Notes: generated by a model not told the origin, from the sequence alone. DNA of 64,000 nt from Chitinophagaceae bacterium (GCA_947458275.1 CANGYR010000014.1:1-64000); one strand, 5' to 3'. Shown: positions 9,117 to 17,706, counted from the stretch's first letter. Numbers and translations are program-made.

Positions 9117-9479
9117 TTAAGGTCTAAACACAATCAACCCCTGCACATTCGGGTTGTCGTCTACATAATATTTAATCACAACGGCCGTGTCTGATTTTAA
9201 TAAATAGGTCTTTTCAGGCTCGATGGAAATATCGTTGAAGATGAGCGGATTTTCTTTTGAGCGGAGGGTTTGGATTTTGTTTGTTTTATTTACGAAGATA
9301 ACGGTAGCTCCCGCAGCAATTCTTAGATCTGCCGGGCTAAAATTTCCTTCATTGATTTTTATATAATAAGGGGGAATATTGCCGGGGTCGACGGAAAAAT
9401 CGGTGTTGGGTTTGGCGCAGGAAGCAATCAGAGATGATACAATAAAAAGTCCAAAAAGGCCTTTAAGGCAAAACGACAT
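9117..9479 (-). CDS. Cupredoxin-like lipoprotein
   Basis: A 120-residue protein with a lipoprotein signal (lipobox IASC, cysteine near residue 21) and one small beta domain. The segment INEGNFSPADLRIAAGATVIF followed by VNKTNK resembles the start of cupredoxin folds such as plastocyanin and nitrosocyanin-like proteins. The usual first copper histidine after the N-x-D turn is replaced (NKIQTL), and no Cys-x-x-His-x-x-Met cluster follows, so copper binding is unlikely. It is predicted to sit in the periplasm or outer membrane. No operon partner; the uvrD gene is divergent. Confidence 0.7.
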   Translation of the reverse strand: MSFCLKGLFGLFIVSSLIASCAKPNTDFSVDPGNIPPYYIKINEGNFSPADLRIAAGATVIFVNKTNKIQTLRSKENPLIFNDISIEPEKTYLLKSDTAVVIKYYVDDNPNVQGLIVFRP

Positions 9480-9557
9480 ACCGGTAATTTGTGGTGAAGA
9501 TACAAAAGAAGAATAAATTTATTTACTAACAACTTTAATCTCCATTTGAGCCGTTCG

Positions 9558-9565
9558 TACATTTG
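9558..9565 (+). promoter_or_regulatory. Candidate -7 box (TACATTTG) four bases before the uvrD start
   Basis: Matches TAnnTTTG and, as at 3009-3016, is separated from the ATG by exactly four bases (TACT). Suggests a leaderless mRNA if real. No good -33 box is visible, so this remains weak. Confidence 0.3.
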
Positions 9566-9569
9566 TACT

Positions 9570-11891
9570 ATGCCCAAATATTTAGATGAATTAAACGAGC
9601 CCCAAAGACAGGCGGTATTGCACCGCGACGGGCCATTGATGATTATTGCAGGAGCGGGAAGTGGAAAAACCAAAGTAATTACTACACGTATCGCACATCT
9701 CATGGCTTCCGGCGTGGATGCCTTTAATATTCTTGCACTGACCTTCACCAATAAGGCCGCCGCCGAAATGAAAGAGAGAATTGAAAAAATTCTTGGCGGC
9801 ACCGAAGCAAGGAATCTGTATATCGGAACCTTTCACAGCGTATTTGCCAGGATATTAAGATCGGAAGCACCCAAACTGGGATACCCTTCTAATTTCACCA
9901 TTTATGATACCGATGATGCTAAGTCTGTTATTAAAACCATCATCAATGAAATGAATCTGGATGATAAACAGTACAAACCCAATGTGGTATATAATCGTAT
10001 CTCCAATGCGAAAAACAGTCTGGTTGGACCAGCAGAGTATTTGAATGATGGACTGATACAACAGGAAGATGCCCGCTCCAATCGTTCTCAGATAGGCGCG
10101 ATATACGATGCTTACAGCAAGCGTTGTTTCAAAAACGGCGCGATGGATTTTGATGATTTGTTGTTTAAGATGTACATCCTGCTCAAAAATTTCCCTGAAG
10201 CACTGAGTAAATACCAGCATAAGTTCAGGTACATCATGATTGATGAGTACCAGGATACCAATACGGCCCAATATGAAATCATCAAATTATTGGGAGCCAT
10301 GCACGAGAATGTTTGTGTGGTAGGAGATGATGCACAAAGTATTTACAGTTTCCGCGGGGCAACGATTGAAAATATTCTTCAGTTTCAGAAAGACTATGAT
10401 GATGTAGGTGTTATTAAATTGGAACAAAATTATCGCAGTACAAAAACCATTCTGGATGCTGCCAATGAAATCATCGGCAACAATAAAGGGCAGATTGAAA
10501 AAAAATTATTTACCGATAAAGGGCAGGGAGAAAAAATTCTGCTCGTCCGCACCATGACCGATAATGATGAAGGAAAGATGGTGGCGGATAAGATTCAGGA
10601 ATTCAAACTGCGGCATCATTTTTTCAATAGAGATTTTGCGATTCTTTATCGAACCAATGCGCAGAGTCGGAGTTTTGAGGAATCGCTCCGCAGAATGGGC
10701 ATTGCCTATCGCATTTATGGCGGCATGAGTTTCTATCAACGCAAAGAGGTGAAAGATTTTATTGCCTATCTGCGTTTGGTAGTGAATCCCAGAGATGAAG
10801 AGGCATTGAAGCGCATCATTAATTATCCGGTTAGAGGTATTGGAAAAACTACTGTTGACAAATTGGTATTACTCGCCAACACCCATAACATGAGCGTTTG
10901 GGATGTGTTGTGCAACGCGGCCATGTATGGTTTTAAAAGCTCCACACTGGAATGCATAGATGGTTTTGTCACGATGGTGAAAATGTTTCAGAGTGAACTG
11001 CAGAAAAAAAATGCATACGACCTGGCCATCATTGTAGGCAAGAGCACGAATATTGTGAAGGAACTTTTTAATGATAAAACTACGGAAGGTCTGGCGCGTT
11101 ATGAAAACGTACAGGAGTTGCTCAACTCTATCAAAGAATTTACAGAAACCCCTTCCAATGAAGAAGATGGAGAGGTAGGAGACAAAGGACTGGGAAGTTA
11201 TTTACAACAGATTGTTTTATTGACCGATGCCGATGATGATAAAGAAGATTCTGATGTGGTAAAACTGATGACCATACATGCTGCCAAAGGATTGGAGTTT
11301 CCGGTGGTTTTTGTGGGAGGTTTGGAAGAAACGCTTTTCCCCAATGCCATGAGCATCAATACCCGCGAAGAGTTGGAAGAAGAGCGGCGACTTTTTTATG
11401 TGGCTGTCACCAGAGCAAAGGCACATTTATGTCTGAGTTATTGCAATGCGCGTTATCGTTTTGGTCAGTTGCAGCAAAATGAGCCCAGTCGTTTTCTCGA
11501 AGAAATCAACGAATCCTTTTTAGATAAAAGTTATTCCGGCAGCAGTGCCCGCAACAATGCCGGCAATGGCTGGGGCGGCGGCGGTGGCGCTTTTGATCGT
11601 ATGCGCCGTGGTTTTGGCAATCCTGCTGAAAGAAAGCCGGCAGCGCCCAAAGAAGTCACCACTCCGCTGGCACGCGCTCAGGTAAAGGAGCATGTTCCTT
11701 CAGAAAATTTTGAAGCCAGCGATACCAGTCAGTTGCAGGCCGGTCAAAAAGTAGAACATCAGAAATTCGGTTTTGGTACTGTATCTAAAATGGAAGGCGC
11801 CGCGCATAATCCGATTGCCACTATTCAGTTTGAGCTGAACGGAGAAAAAAAGATTATGCTTAATTATGCGAAGTTGAGGATAGTCAATTAG
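9570..11891 (+). CDS. uvrD: UvrD/PcrA-type superfamily 1 DNA helicase
   Basis: A 773-residue 3'-5' ATP-dependent helicase for nucleotide excision and mismatch repair and removal of RecA or stalled polymerases. Visible motifs: Q-motif LNEPQRQAV (8-16), Walker A AGAGSGKT (27-34), TFTNKAA, Walker B IDEYQDTN, GDDAQSIYSFRGA, QNYRS, TIHAAKGLEF and the final VAVTRAK. After a glycine-rich linker (GWGGGGGAF) comes a C-terminal Tudor-like domain (GQKVEHQKFGFGTV) as in PcrA, which binds RNA polymerase. ATG at 9570 is preferred over the TTG at 9546, because homologous sequence begins with PKYLDELN and the extra eight codons are not conserved-looking. Confidence 0.96.
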   Translation: MPKYLDELNEPQRQAVLHRDGPLMIIAGAGSGKTKVITTRIAHLMASGVDAFNILALTFTNKAAAEMKERIEKILGGTEARNLYIGTFHSVFARILRSEAPKLGYPSNFTIYDTDDAKSVIKTIINEMNLDDKQYKPNVVYNRISNAKNSLVGPAEYLNDGLIQQEDARSNRSQIGAIYDAYSKRCFKNGAMDFDDLLFKMYILLKNFPEALSKYQHKFRYIMIDEYQDTNTAQYEIIKLLGAMHENVCVVGDDAQSIYSFRGATIENILQFQKDYDDVGVIKLEQNYRSTKTILDAANEIIGNNKGQIEKKLFTDKGQGEKILLVRTMTDNDEGKMVADKIQEFKLRHHFFNRDFAILYRTNAQSRSFEESLRRMGIAYRIYGGMSFYQRKEVKDFIAYLRLVVNPRDEEALKRIINYPVRGIGKTTVDKLVLLANTHNMSVWDVLCNAAMYGFKSSTLECIDGFVTMVKMFQSELQKKNAYDLAIIVGKSTNIVKELFNDKTTEGLARYENVQELLNSIKEFTETPSNEEDGEVGDKGLGSYLQQIVLLTDADDDKEDSDVVKLMTIHAAKGLEFPVVFVGGLEETLFPNAMSINTREELEEERRLFYVAVTRAKAHLCLSYCNARYRFGQLQQNEPSRFLEEINESFLDKSYSGSSARNNAGNGWGGGGGAFDRMRRGFGNPAERKPAAPKEVTTPLARAQVKEHVPSENFEASDTSQLQAGQKVEHQKFGFGTVSKMEGAAHNPIATIQFELNGEKKIMLNYAKLRIVN

Positions 11892-12055
11892 GAGATGTGG
11901 AGATGTGAAAATTTGAAGATTTGGAGACATGGAGATGTAGAGATGTAGAGATGTAGAGATGTGGAGAAATCCAATTGTGAAAATTACGATTAATTAATGG
12001 GCGTTATCCTCATTTCCACATCTCCAAATTTTCACATCTCCAAATTGTATTTCCG
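11885..12055. repeat. Intergenic word array G: ggagatgtg units followed by their inverse
   Basis: From the uvrD stop onward GGAGATGTG/GTAGAGATG and GAAAATTTG words repeat to about 11970. From about 12008 the reverse-complement words CCACATCTCC and AAATTTTCACATCTCC appear. The RNA could fold into a long imperfect hairpin, a possible terminator for uvrD. Confidence 0.75.
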
Positions 12056-12124
12056 AAATAAGAAATTTCTCCTTCCAATATGCATTTTCTCTAATTCGTA
12101 AAAACCTTTTTTGGTTTTATGGGT

Positions 12125-12132
12125 TAATTTTG
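12125..12132 (+). promoter_or_regulatory. Candidate -7 box for the Nfu gene
   Basis: TAATTTTG fits TAnnTTTG and lies 16 bp before the ATG at 12149. A TTTG exists upstream but is only about 11 bp away, too close for a standard -33. Confidence 0.3.
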
Positions 12133-12148
12133 TATAAAATAGTTAGTT

Positions 12149-12748
12149 ATGATAAAGACAGGGAATCCCGTTATCAGTATATACACCGAAATGACTCCGA
12201 ATCCGGAGACGATGAAGTTTGTAGCCAATAAATTATTATATCCCGGAAAGAGCATTGATTTTCCGGACGAGGCGAGTGCCAAGCCATCCCCATTGGCGCA
12301 GGAATTGTTTAGTTTTCCATTTATCAAATCTGTGTTCATCGCGAGTAATTTTATTACGCTGACCAAAACCAACGAAACCGATGACTGGCAGGATATTATC
12401 CCAACTGTTAAGCAGTTTTTGAAAGAATACCTGGAAGAAGGAAAAGCAGTAGTGAATGAAGAAGAGGTGGCTGCCATGAAAGCAGAAAGCAGCAATACCA
12501 TCAGTGCTGATGATAATGATGTGGTAAAACGCATCAAAGAATTGCTGGAAAACTACGTGAAGCCCGCCGTTGAAATGGATGGCGGCGCCATTCAGTTTAA
12601 AAGTTTTGAAGACGGCAAAGTCAATCTGATGTTGCAGGGAAGTTGCAGCGGATGTCCCTCATCGATGATCACCTTAAAAGCCGGCATCGAGGGGATGATG
12701 AAGCGCATGATACCTGAGGTGAAAGAGGTGGTGGCTGAGGCGGAGTAG
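12149..12748 (+). CDS. Nfu-type iron-sulfur cluster carrier (Nfu N-domain plus NifU C-domain)
   Basis: A 199-residue two-domain protein. Residues about 8-100 match the Nfu N-terminal domain (TEMTPNPETMKFVANK). After an alanine/serine-rich linker (about 105-125) comes the NifU-like C-terminal domain with VDGG-type EMDGG and the cluster-ligating GSCSGCPSS, Cys166 and Cys169. Such proteins accept a 4Fe-4S cluster from the SUF scaffold and pass it to target enzymes in the cytoplasm. Domain order and size match eukaryotic and Bacteroidota Nfu proteins. It is monocistronic; the repeat region at 12749-12968 follows. Confidence 0.93.
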   Translation: MIKTGNPVISIYTEMTPNPETMKFVANKLLYPGKSIDFPDEASAKPSPLAQELFSFPFIKSVFIASNFITLTKTNETDDWQDIIPTVKQFLKEYLEEGKAVVNEEEVAAMKAESSNTISADDNDVVKRIKELLENYVKPAVEMDGGAIQFKSFEDGKVNLMLQGSCSGCPSSMITLKAGIEGMMKRMIPEVKEVVAEAE

Positions 12749-12875
12749 GCACTTCGTGGTTTATAGTTTGTGGTTTTTGGTTTAGGGTTAGTGCATCGGC
12801 AGAATTTGCAAATCTGCACATTGAGTCGGTCTCACTTCCTTATTTCTTATTTTTTATTCCTTATTTCTTGTTTTG
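12749..12875. repeat. Intergenic word array F: same module as C and D, in reverse orientation
   Basis: CACTTCGTGG, then GTTTGTGGTTTTTGGTTTAGGG, a spacer, then CACTTCCTTATTTCTTATTT and related words. Read on the minus strand this is aataagaaataaggaagtg, spacer, ccaaaccacaaac, ccacgaagtg, the same order as arrays C and D. Confidence 0.7.
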
Positions 12876-12880
12876 CTTTT

Positions 12881-12968
12881 TTACCGCAGAGAACCAGAGT
12901 TAAAAGAGTTTTCGCAGAGGGGAATTTCTCTGCGTAACCTCAGCGCTCTTCTATCTCTGCGGTGAATT
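12881..12968. repeat. CGCAGAG inverted-repeat element
   Basis: Outer arms ACCGCAGAGA (12883-12892) and TCTCTGCGGT (12954-12963) are perfect complements. Inside, CGCAGAG (12913-12919) pairs with CTCTGCG (12928-12934). It lies directly upstream of pnuC (ATG 12989) and could also fold in that leader. It resembles the ACCGCAGAG/ACCACAGAG dispersed repeats seen in many bacterial genomes. Confidence 0.75.
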
Positions 12969-12988
12969 AAATTGTTACATCCACTCCA

Positions 12989-13612
12989 ATGAGTTTATCC
13001 GAAATATTCCACCAATTACTCCATGACCTGTCTCACACCTCCTGGTATGAATATATGGCGGTGATTTCGGGGATAGTGAGTGTTTGGTTCAGTACAAAAG
13101 AAAGCATTCTTTATTATCCCATTGGTTTAATCAATACCATTACATACATATTCATCTCTGTTGAAGGACATTTGCTAGGAGAAGCATCGGTGAATTTGTA
13201 TTACACCATCATGAGTATCATTGGCTGGGTGATGTGGTCGAGGAAAGACAGTCAGCATAAAATCATTTTACACATCAGTTATTCAAATAAAAAATACTGG
13301 CTATATCAAATTGCTTTTTTCTCTTTTTGTTATGTTACCTTATTTTTCAGTCTCTCTTATTTTAAGAATATTTTTTTTCAAGGCATTATTCCCTGGGCCG
13401 ACGCGCTGAGCAGCGCTGCTGCATTCACAGGCATGTGGTTGACCACCAAAAAGAAAATGGAAAACTGGTATTGGTGGATGCTGACTAATATCGTTTCTAT
13501 CCCGCTTTATTTTGTGAAACATTATGTGTTCTCTTCTTTTTATTTTCTCGTGTTACTGATATTGTGTTTCTTTGGATGGACAGAATGGAGAAAAAAAATG
13601 AAAGCTTCATGA
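12989..13612 (+). CDS. pnuC: PnuC-type nicotinamide riboside transporter
   Basis: A 207-residue membrane protein with about seven spans and the aromatic-rich PnuC pattern, including ALSSAAAFTGMWLTTKKKME followed by NWYWWMLTNI near residues 135-170. PnuC proteins move unphosphorylated vitamin B3 precursors by facilitated diffusion, trapped inside by a kinase. Its stop codon overlaps the next start (ATGA at 13609-13612), and a NadR-like kinase follows two genes down, so nicotinamide riboside is the likely substrate. Family members for thiamine (PnuT) or riboflavin (PnuX) exist, but the kinase context argues against those. Confidence 0.9.
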   Translation: MSLSEIFHQLLHDLSHTSWYEYMAVISGIVSVWFSTKESILYYPIGLINTITYIFISVEGHLLGEASVNLYYTIMSIIGWVMWSRKDSQHKIILHISYSNKKYWLYQIAFFSFCYVTLFFSLSYFKNIFFQGIIPWADALSSAAAFTGMWLTTKKKMENWYWWMLTNIVSIPLYFVKHYVFSSFYFLVLLILCFFGWTEWRKKMKAS

Positions 13613-14157
13613 GTTACTGTAAGGCCATCAAATCAATGAAACCTGAAGATCAGGTGTTGCACAAACACTATCACGATTTTCATTATGGCTATCCGATTGA
13701 AGATGACAATGAATTGTTTTGTCGGCTAATACTGGAAATCAATCAGGCAGGGCTTAGCTGGACAACCATTCTGAAAAAACAGGAAAATTTTAGAAAGGCA
13801 TTTCATGGTTTCGATATAAAAAAGGTAGCCGCCTATAAAGAGAAAGATATCAACCGTCTATTGAATGATGCAGGTATCATCAGAAATAAATTAAAAGTGG
13901 AAGCCGCCATCTCAAATGCCCAGACAATCCTGACACTGAAAAAATCACACGGCTCTTTCAAATCCTGGCTGGATGCTCATCATCCAAAAACAAAAGAAGA
14001 ATGGACGTTATTGTTTCGTAAGACATTTCGTTTTACCGGCGGTGAAATAGTCAATGAATTTCTGATGAGCACAGGCTATCTTCCGGGTGCGCATGAGGCC
14101 GGTTGTCCTGTCCATAAAAAAATCATCCAAACAAAACCGGCATGGAAACGGCAATAA
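13609..14157 (+). CDS. tag: DNA-3-methyladenine glycosylase I
   Basis: A 182-residue base-excision enzyme that removes 3-methyladenine from alkylated DNA. The zinc ligands of the Tag family are present: Cys4, His22 in YHDFHYG, and the C-terminal pair in AHEAGC. The catalytic-pocket stretch LEINQAGLSWTTILKKQENF matches the family LExQQAGLSW motif including the glutamate. The ATG at 13609 is preferred over the in-frame start 15 codons upstream because it gives the canonical MxYC N-terminus and an ATGA overlap with pnuC. It overlaps the NadR-like gene by 16 bp. Finding it between two NAD-salvage genes is unusual. Confidence 0.94.
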   Translation: MSYCKAIKSMKPEDQVLHKHYHDFHYGYPIEDDNELFCRLILEINQAGLSWTTILKKQENFRKAFHGFDIKKVAAYKEKDINRLLNDAGIIRNKLKVEAAISNAQTILTLKKSHGSFKSWLDAHHPKTKEEWTLLFRKTFRFTGGEIVNEFLMSTGYLPGAHEAGCPVHKKIIQTKPAWKRQ

Positions 14158-14693
14158 AACGCATTGTGATTCTGGGGCCGGAGTCCACCGGCAAAAGTAC
14201 CTTATGTAAGGAGCTGACTGAATATTTTCAAACGACCTGGGTGCCGGAGTATGCCAGAGAATATCTTTTGCGTCAAGAAAGCCGATATGGTTTTGAAGAT
14301 TTGAAAAAAATTGCAGAAGGACAGCTGCAATTGGAAGATCAAATCATCAGCTCTCATGTTTCATCTCCGCGAATTCAAGCTTGCCCCATCTTTATTGATA
14401 CAGATATGTATGTAATGAAAGTGTGGAGTGAATATGTTTTTAATGCCTGTGACAATTCAATACTAACGTCTATCGCTACACGCAATTATGATTTGTATTT
14501 GTTGTGTTATCCTGATTTGCCATGGGTGCCCGATCCCCTAAGAGAGCATTCGGAGGAAAAAGAGCGAATGAAAATTTATCATTACTATAAAGACGCGATG
14601 ATCAATCAGACTGTTCCCTGGGTTGAAATAAAAGGCGATTATCAAAAAAGAGTGGAAGATGCCATCAACGCAGTGAAACTATTATTTCAATAA
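14142..14693 (+). CDS. NadR-like ATP-binding protein, probable nicotinamide riboside kinase
   Basis: A 183-residue P-loop protein with Walker A GPESTGKS at residues 12-19, then VPEYAREYL, IFIDTDMYVMKVW and DLYLLCYPDLPWVPDPLREH, all hallmarks of the C-terminal kinase domain of NadR. It lacks the nucleotidyltransferase and HTH domains of the full-length enterobacterial NadR. Expected reaction: ATP-dependent phosphorylation of nicotinamide riboside to NMN, trapping the vitamin imported by PnuC. It is the last gene of the pnuC-tag operon and its 3' end overlaps the convergent mtgA gene by 12 bp. Confidence 0.88.
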   Translation: METAIKRIVILGPESTGKSTLCKELTEYFQTTWVPEYAREYLLRQESRYGFEDLKKIAEGQLQLEDQIISSHVSSPRIQACPIFIDTDMYVMKVWSEYVFNACDNSILTSIATRNYDLYLLCYPDLPWVPDPLREHSEEKERMKIYHYYKDAMINQTVPWVEIKGDYQKRVEDAINAVKLLFQ

Positions 14694-15350
14694 AGCGGCA
14701 ATATCTGGATCACCTTCTATATTATTCATCTGTTGCATTATTTTGGAAGACCTGCCCAGCACATACCTGCCGGCAGGAGCTACTGCATATTTTTTGGGAT
14801 TGGGCAGACAGGCAGCAATCATGGCCGCTTCTTTTCTGGTAAGGTTTCGGGCATCTTTTTTGAAATACGCTCTGGCAGCGGCCTGTACTCCAAATATTCC
14901 TTCACCCATTTCCGCCACATTGAGGTATGCTTCAAGAATTCGTTCCTTGCTCCAAAGCAGTTCAATCATAAAAGTGAAATATACTTCCAGTCCTTTTCTG
15001 AAAAACCCTCCATGTTGCCATAAAAAAACATTCTTGGCGGTTTGCTGACTGATGGTACTCGCGCCTCTCACTTTATTAGGATGTTTATCATTGTATTTCA
15101 TGGCCTTTTTTATGGACTTGATATCAAATCCATTATGGTCGGGAAACAACTGATCTTCGGAAGCCATTACTGCGAGTTTTATATTGGACGCCATTTCATC
15201 ATAGCTGATATAATCTCTTTTGAGGCCGTGACCCTGAACAAGATTAACAATTTGTGTTATAGTGATGGGCGGGTTGATCCATTTACAGATAAGGATATAG
15301 AGCAGATGGCCTATAAATAAATACAAAAGTATTTTTTTAAATCGCTTCAT
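14682..15350 (-). CDS. mtgA: Monofunctional peptidoglycan glycosyltransferase
   Basis: A 222-residue GT51 enzyme with one N-terminal membrane anchor (about residues 7-24). It polymerises lipid II into glycan strands at the outer face of the inner membrane. Motifs visible: ASEDQLFPDHNGFD with catalytic Glu65, GASTISQQ (96-103), RKGLE, and KERILEAYLN, all standard in GT51. No transpeptidase domain, so it is the MtgA type rather than a class A PBP. It is the last gene of a three-gene minus operon, 15 bp after the LysE gene. Confidence 0.94.
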   Translation of the reverse strand: MKRFKKILLYLFIGHLLYILICKWINPPITITQIVNLVQGHGLKRDYISYDEMASNIKLAVMASEDQLFPDHNGFDIKSIKKAMKYNDKHPNKVRGASTISQQTAKNVFLWQHGGFFRKGLEVYFTFMIELLWSKERILEAYLNVAEMGEGIFGVQAAARAYFKKDARNLTRKEAAMIAACLPNPKKYAVAPAGRYVLGRSSKIMQQMNNIEGDPDIAALLK

Positions 15351-15365
15351 TAGATTTTAAATTGA

Positions 15366-15995
15366 TTATGTATTCCCATTTAACAACACCTCAAATATAA
15401 GCAGCAAGCCAAAAATCAGAAATAATATTCCTGAAATGATATTCAGTTTGTGAATGTATTTGGCGGTGAGACGATTTCTTAGTTTTCCTCCCAAATAAAT
15501 TTTTACGATATCAGCGGCAATGTTGAGTCCCAGGCAGGTGATAAAAATAACCATTCGCTGTCCGAATGTATTTGATATTGATTTCGTGGCAGCCGCCAGC
15601 CACAGCGCAATCACACTGGGGTTGAGTGTGTTGATTAGAAAGCCTGTAATAAATAATTTGATGTTTGTAGAGCCGGTTATTTGAATGACATTCTCTGATT
15701 CATTGACGCGGTTGAATTTTTTCAAAAAGATATTGAATATGCCAAGCCCAATCATAAAACTACCACCTGCAATGCCTATGATTTTTTTATAGAGGAGCAA
15801 TTGAGTTAGCATGCTACCGAAGAAATTTGCCATCACCACCCAGATGATGTCGCTGATCCAAACGCCGGCAATGAAATAAAAAGCGCTGGCAATGCCGTAG
15901 TTCACTCTGATTTTGATGATGTTGAAAATAACTGGCCCTACAGAAAACACCAGCGCCATTCCCAATAATAATCCTGTAATAATGGCTTCTGTCAT
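15366..15995 (-). CDS. LysE/RhtB family exporter
   Basis: A 209-residue inner-membrane protein with six hydrophobic segments and the N-terminal ITGLLLGMALVFSVGPVIFN, in which the G-x-x-x-x-x-x-GP pattern is typical of LysE/RhtB translocators. These export amino acids or related metabolites using the proton gradient. The substrate is not predictable. It sits 30 bp after the GH3-family gene and 15 bp before mtgA. Confidence 0.85.
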   Translation of the reverse strand: MTEAIITGLLLGMALVFSVGPVIFNIIKIRVNYGIASAFYFIAGVWISDIIWVVMANFFGSMLTQLLLYKKIIGIAGGSFMIGLGIFNIFLKKFNRVNESENVIQITGSTNIKLFITGFLINTLNPSVIALWLAAATKSISNTFGQRMVIFITCLGLNIAADIVKIYLGGKLRNRLTAKYIHKLNIISGILFLIFGLLLIFEVLLNGNT

Positions 15996-16025
15996 GCTGA
16001 ATGAATTGGGCTGGATGCCTGCTTA

Positions 16026-17558
16026 TTAAAAAGAGTTTGCAGAGAGGAACTCCTGCCAATCCTGTAACTGTTTCCCCTTTAATACCCGGGGGAATTTATG
16101 CTGTCCGCCGACTTTTCCTTTTGATTTCATGAAGTCCATGAAAACTGTTTCCGGCAACACCATTAATTCAACTGCTTTCAGTGCGTGTTTGCGCTCCACT
16201 TCATAGTCGTCATTCAGTTGCTTGAGATTTTCATCAATAATATCGGCTAAATGTTTTGCGTCCACTTTATCATTAGTAGCCACATACCATTTGTGCGCAA
16301 AGAAATTTCCATGAGGAATGCCGGTTACGGTAAATTCCGGGATGGAAATATTGAGTTTTTCAGAAGCCATTTCGATGGCTCTGTTCATATTGTCTACACT
16401 GAGGTGCTCACCAACCAGACTTAAAAAATGTTTTGTTCTTCCCGTGATGATGATTTCACTTCTTGATTTATCAATGAACCTAACGGTGTCGCCAATGGCA
16501 TATCTCCAGGTGCCAGCATTGGTGCTGATGAGTATGGCATAATCCTTATTTTCTTCCACCTCATGTATCATCAATGGTTTGGCATGTTCCAGGATATTTC
16601 CATCGTTATCAAAATTATGATCATCAAAAGGCACAAACTCAAAGAAGATGTTGTTGTTCAATACCAGCTGCATCCCTCTGGTGTCCTGCCTGCTCTGATA
16701 AGCAAGAAAACCCTCACTGGCTAAATATGTTTCTATGTAAGTCAGCGGCTTGCCCAGCAATTTCTCAAATCCTTTTTTATAGGGCTCCATTGCCACACCG
16801 CCGTGAACATAAAAAGTGAGATTAGGCCACAGCTCGTGGATATTTTTCAGGTTGTATCTTTCTATAATTTTTTCCAGACAGATTTGCAGCCATGCCGGCA
16901 CCCCCACGATGAAGCCAATATCCCAGTTGGGTGCGTTTTGCACAATCTCTTCCAGTTTCTTAGCCCAGTCTTTTTCGCGGGCAATTTTTTTTCCGGGTTT
17001 ATAAAGCCCTAGTCCCTGAAACCAAAAAGGAATGTTTTTCTGCTGAATACCACTAAGGTCGCCTGCGTAATAAGTAGACCCTTTTTGTAATTGTGTACTC
17101 CCTCCGAGCATGAGCCAACCTCTGCCGATGGCTGACTTGGAGACATTCTCGTACGCCCTCAAACTGATTAGCTGCTTTAAGCTGGTGATGGTATTGCTGC
17201 GAATCAATTCTTTTGTGATGGGGATATATTTGCTGGTGGCCTCACTGGTGCCACTGCTGAGTGCGAAATATTTTATCACCCCGGGCCAGCATACATCCGG
17301 CGTTCCTTCCAGGGTCTTATGCCACCACTCTTTGTTGATTTTTTCGTAATTGTAAACGGGAACTAATTGCTGGAATTTTTTCCCCAGATGGCGGCTCAGC
17401 AGTATCTCATCAAAAAAATATTTTTGACCAAACTCCGTAAAACGGGCTTTTTTGAGGAGTTTTTTCAACACTTTCAACTGCTGCCTCCGGGGGTCGCTCA
17501 CCGGGAGGTTGAGCGCCTTAGCTATGGTTTTAGGAATTTTTATCTCGAAAAGTGCCAT
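16026..17558 (-). CDS. GH3-family (auxin-responsive promoter family) acyl-adenylating protein
   Basis: A 510-residue protein of the plant-named GH3 family. It belongs to the adenylate-forming superfamily: YFALSSGTSEATSKYIPIT (about 92-110) is the ATP-phosphate loop, IETYLASEGFLAYQ lies in the central region, and WRYAIGDTVRF with IITGRTKHFLSLVGEHLS matches the C-terminal hinge. Plant members join amino acids to jasmonate or auxin; bacterial members, common in Bacteroidota, have no settled substrate. First gene of the operon with LysE and mtgA. The neighbouring amino acid exporter hints at amido-conjugation or handling of an amino acid, but this is inference. Confidence 0.87.
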   Translation of the reverse strand: MALFEIKIPKTIAKALNLPVSDPRRQQLKVLKKLLKKARFTEFGQKYFFDEILLSRHLGKKFQQLVPVYNYEKINKEWWHKTLEGTPDVCWPGVIKYFALSSGTSEATSKYIPITKELIRSNTITSLKQLISLRAYENVSKSAIGRGWLMLGGSTQLQKGSTYYAGDLSGIQQKNIPFWFQGLGLYKPGKKIAREKDWAKKLEEIVQNAPNWDIGFIVGVPAWLQICLEKIIERYNLKNIHELWPNLTFYVHGGVAMEPYKKGFEKLLGKPLTYIETYLASEGFLAYQSRQDTRGMQLVLNNNIFFEFVPFDDHNFDNDGNILEHAKPLMIHEVEENKDYAILISTNAGTWRYAIGDTVRFIDKSRSEIIITGRTKHFLSLVGEHLSVDNMNRAIEMASEKLNISIPEFTVTGIPHGNFFAHKWYVATNDKVDAKHLADIIDENLKQLNDDYEVERKHALKAVELMVLPETVFMDFMKSKGKVGGQHKFPRVLKGKQLQDWQEFLSANSF

Positions 17559-17706
17559 TAATCAGTTTTGAAACTCAGCAAATATAATTATTGAAAAGCT
17601 AAAGAATATCATATTAAATTCAAATCCACTCAATCAGTTGAAATCATCATTTCTTTTCAACAAATTATTGATATTCTGTATAGCAAAATATTTAAGAAAA
17701 ATTCCC

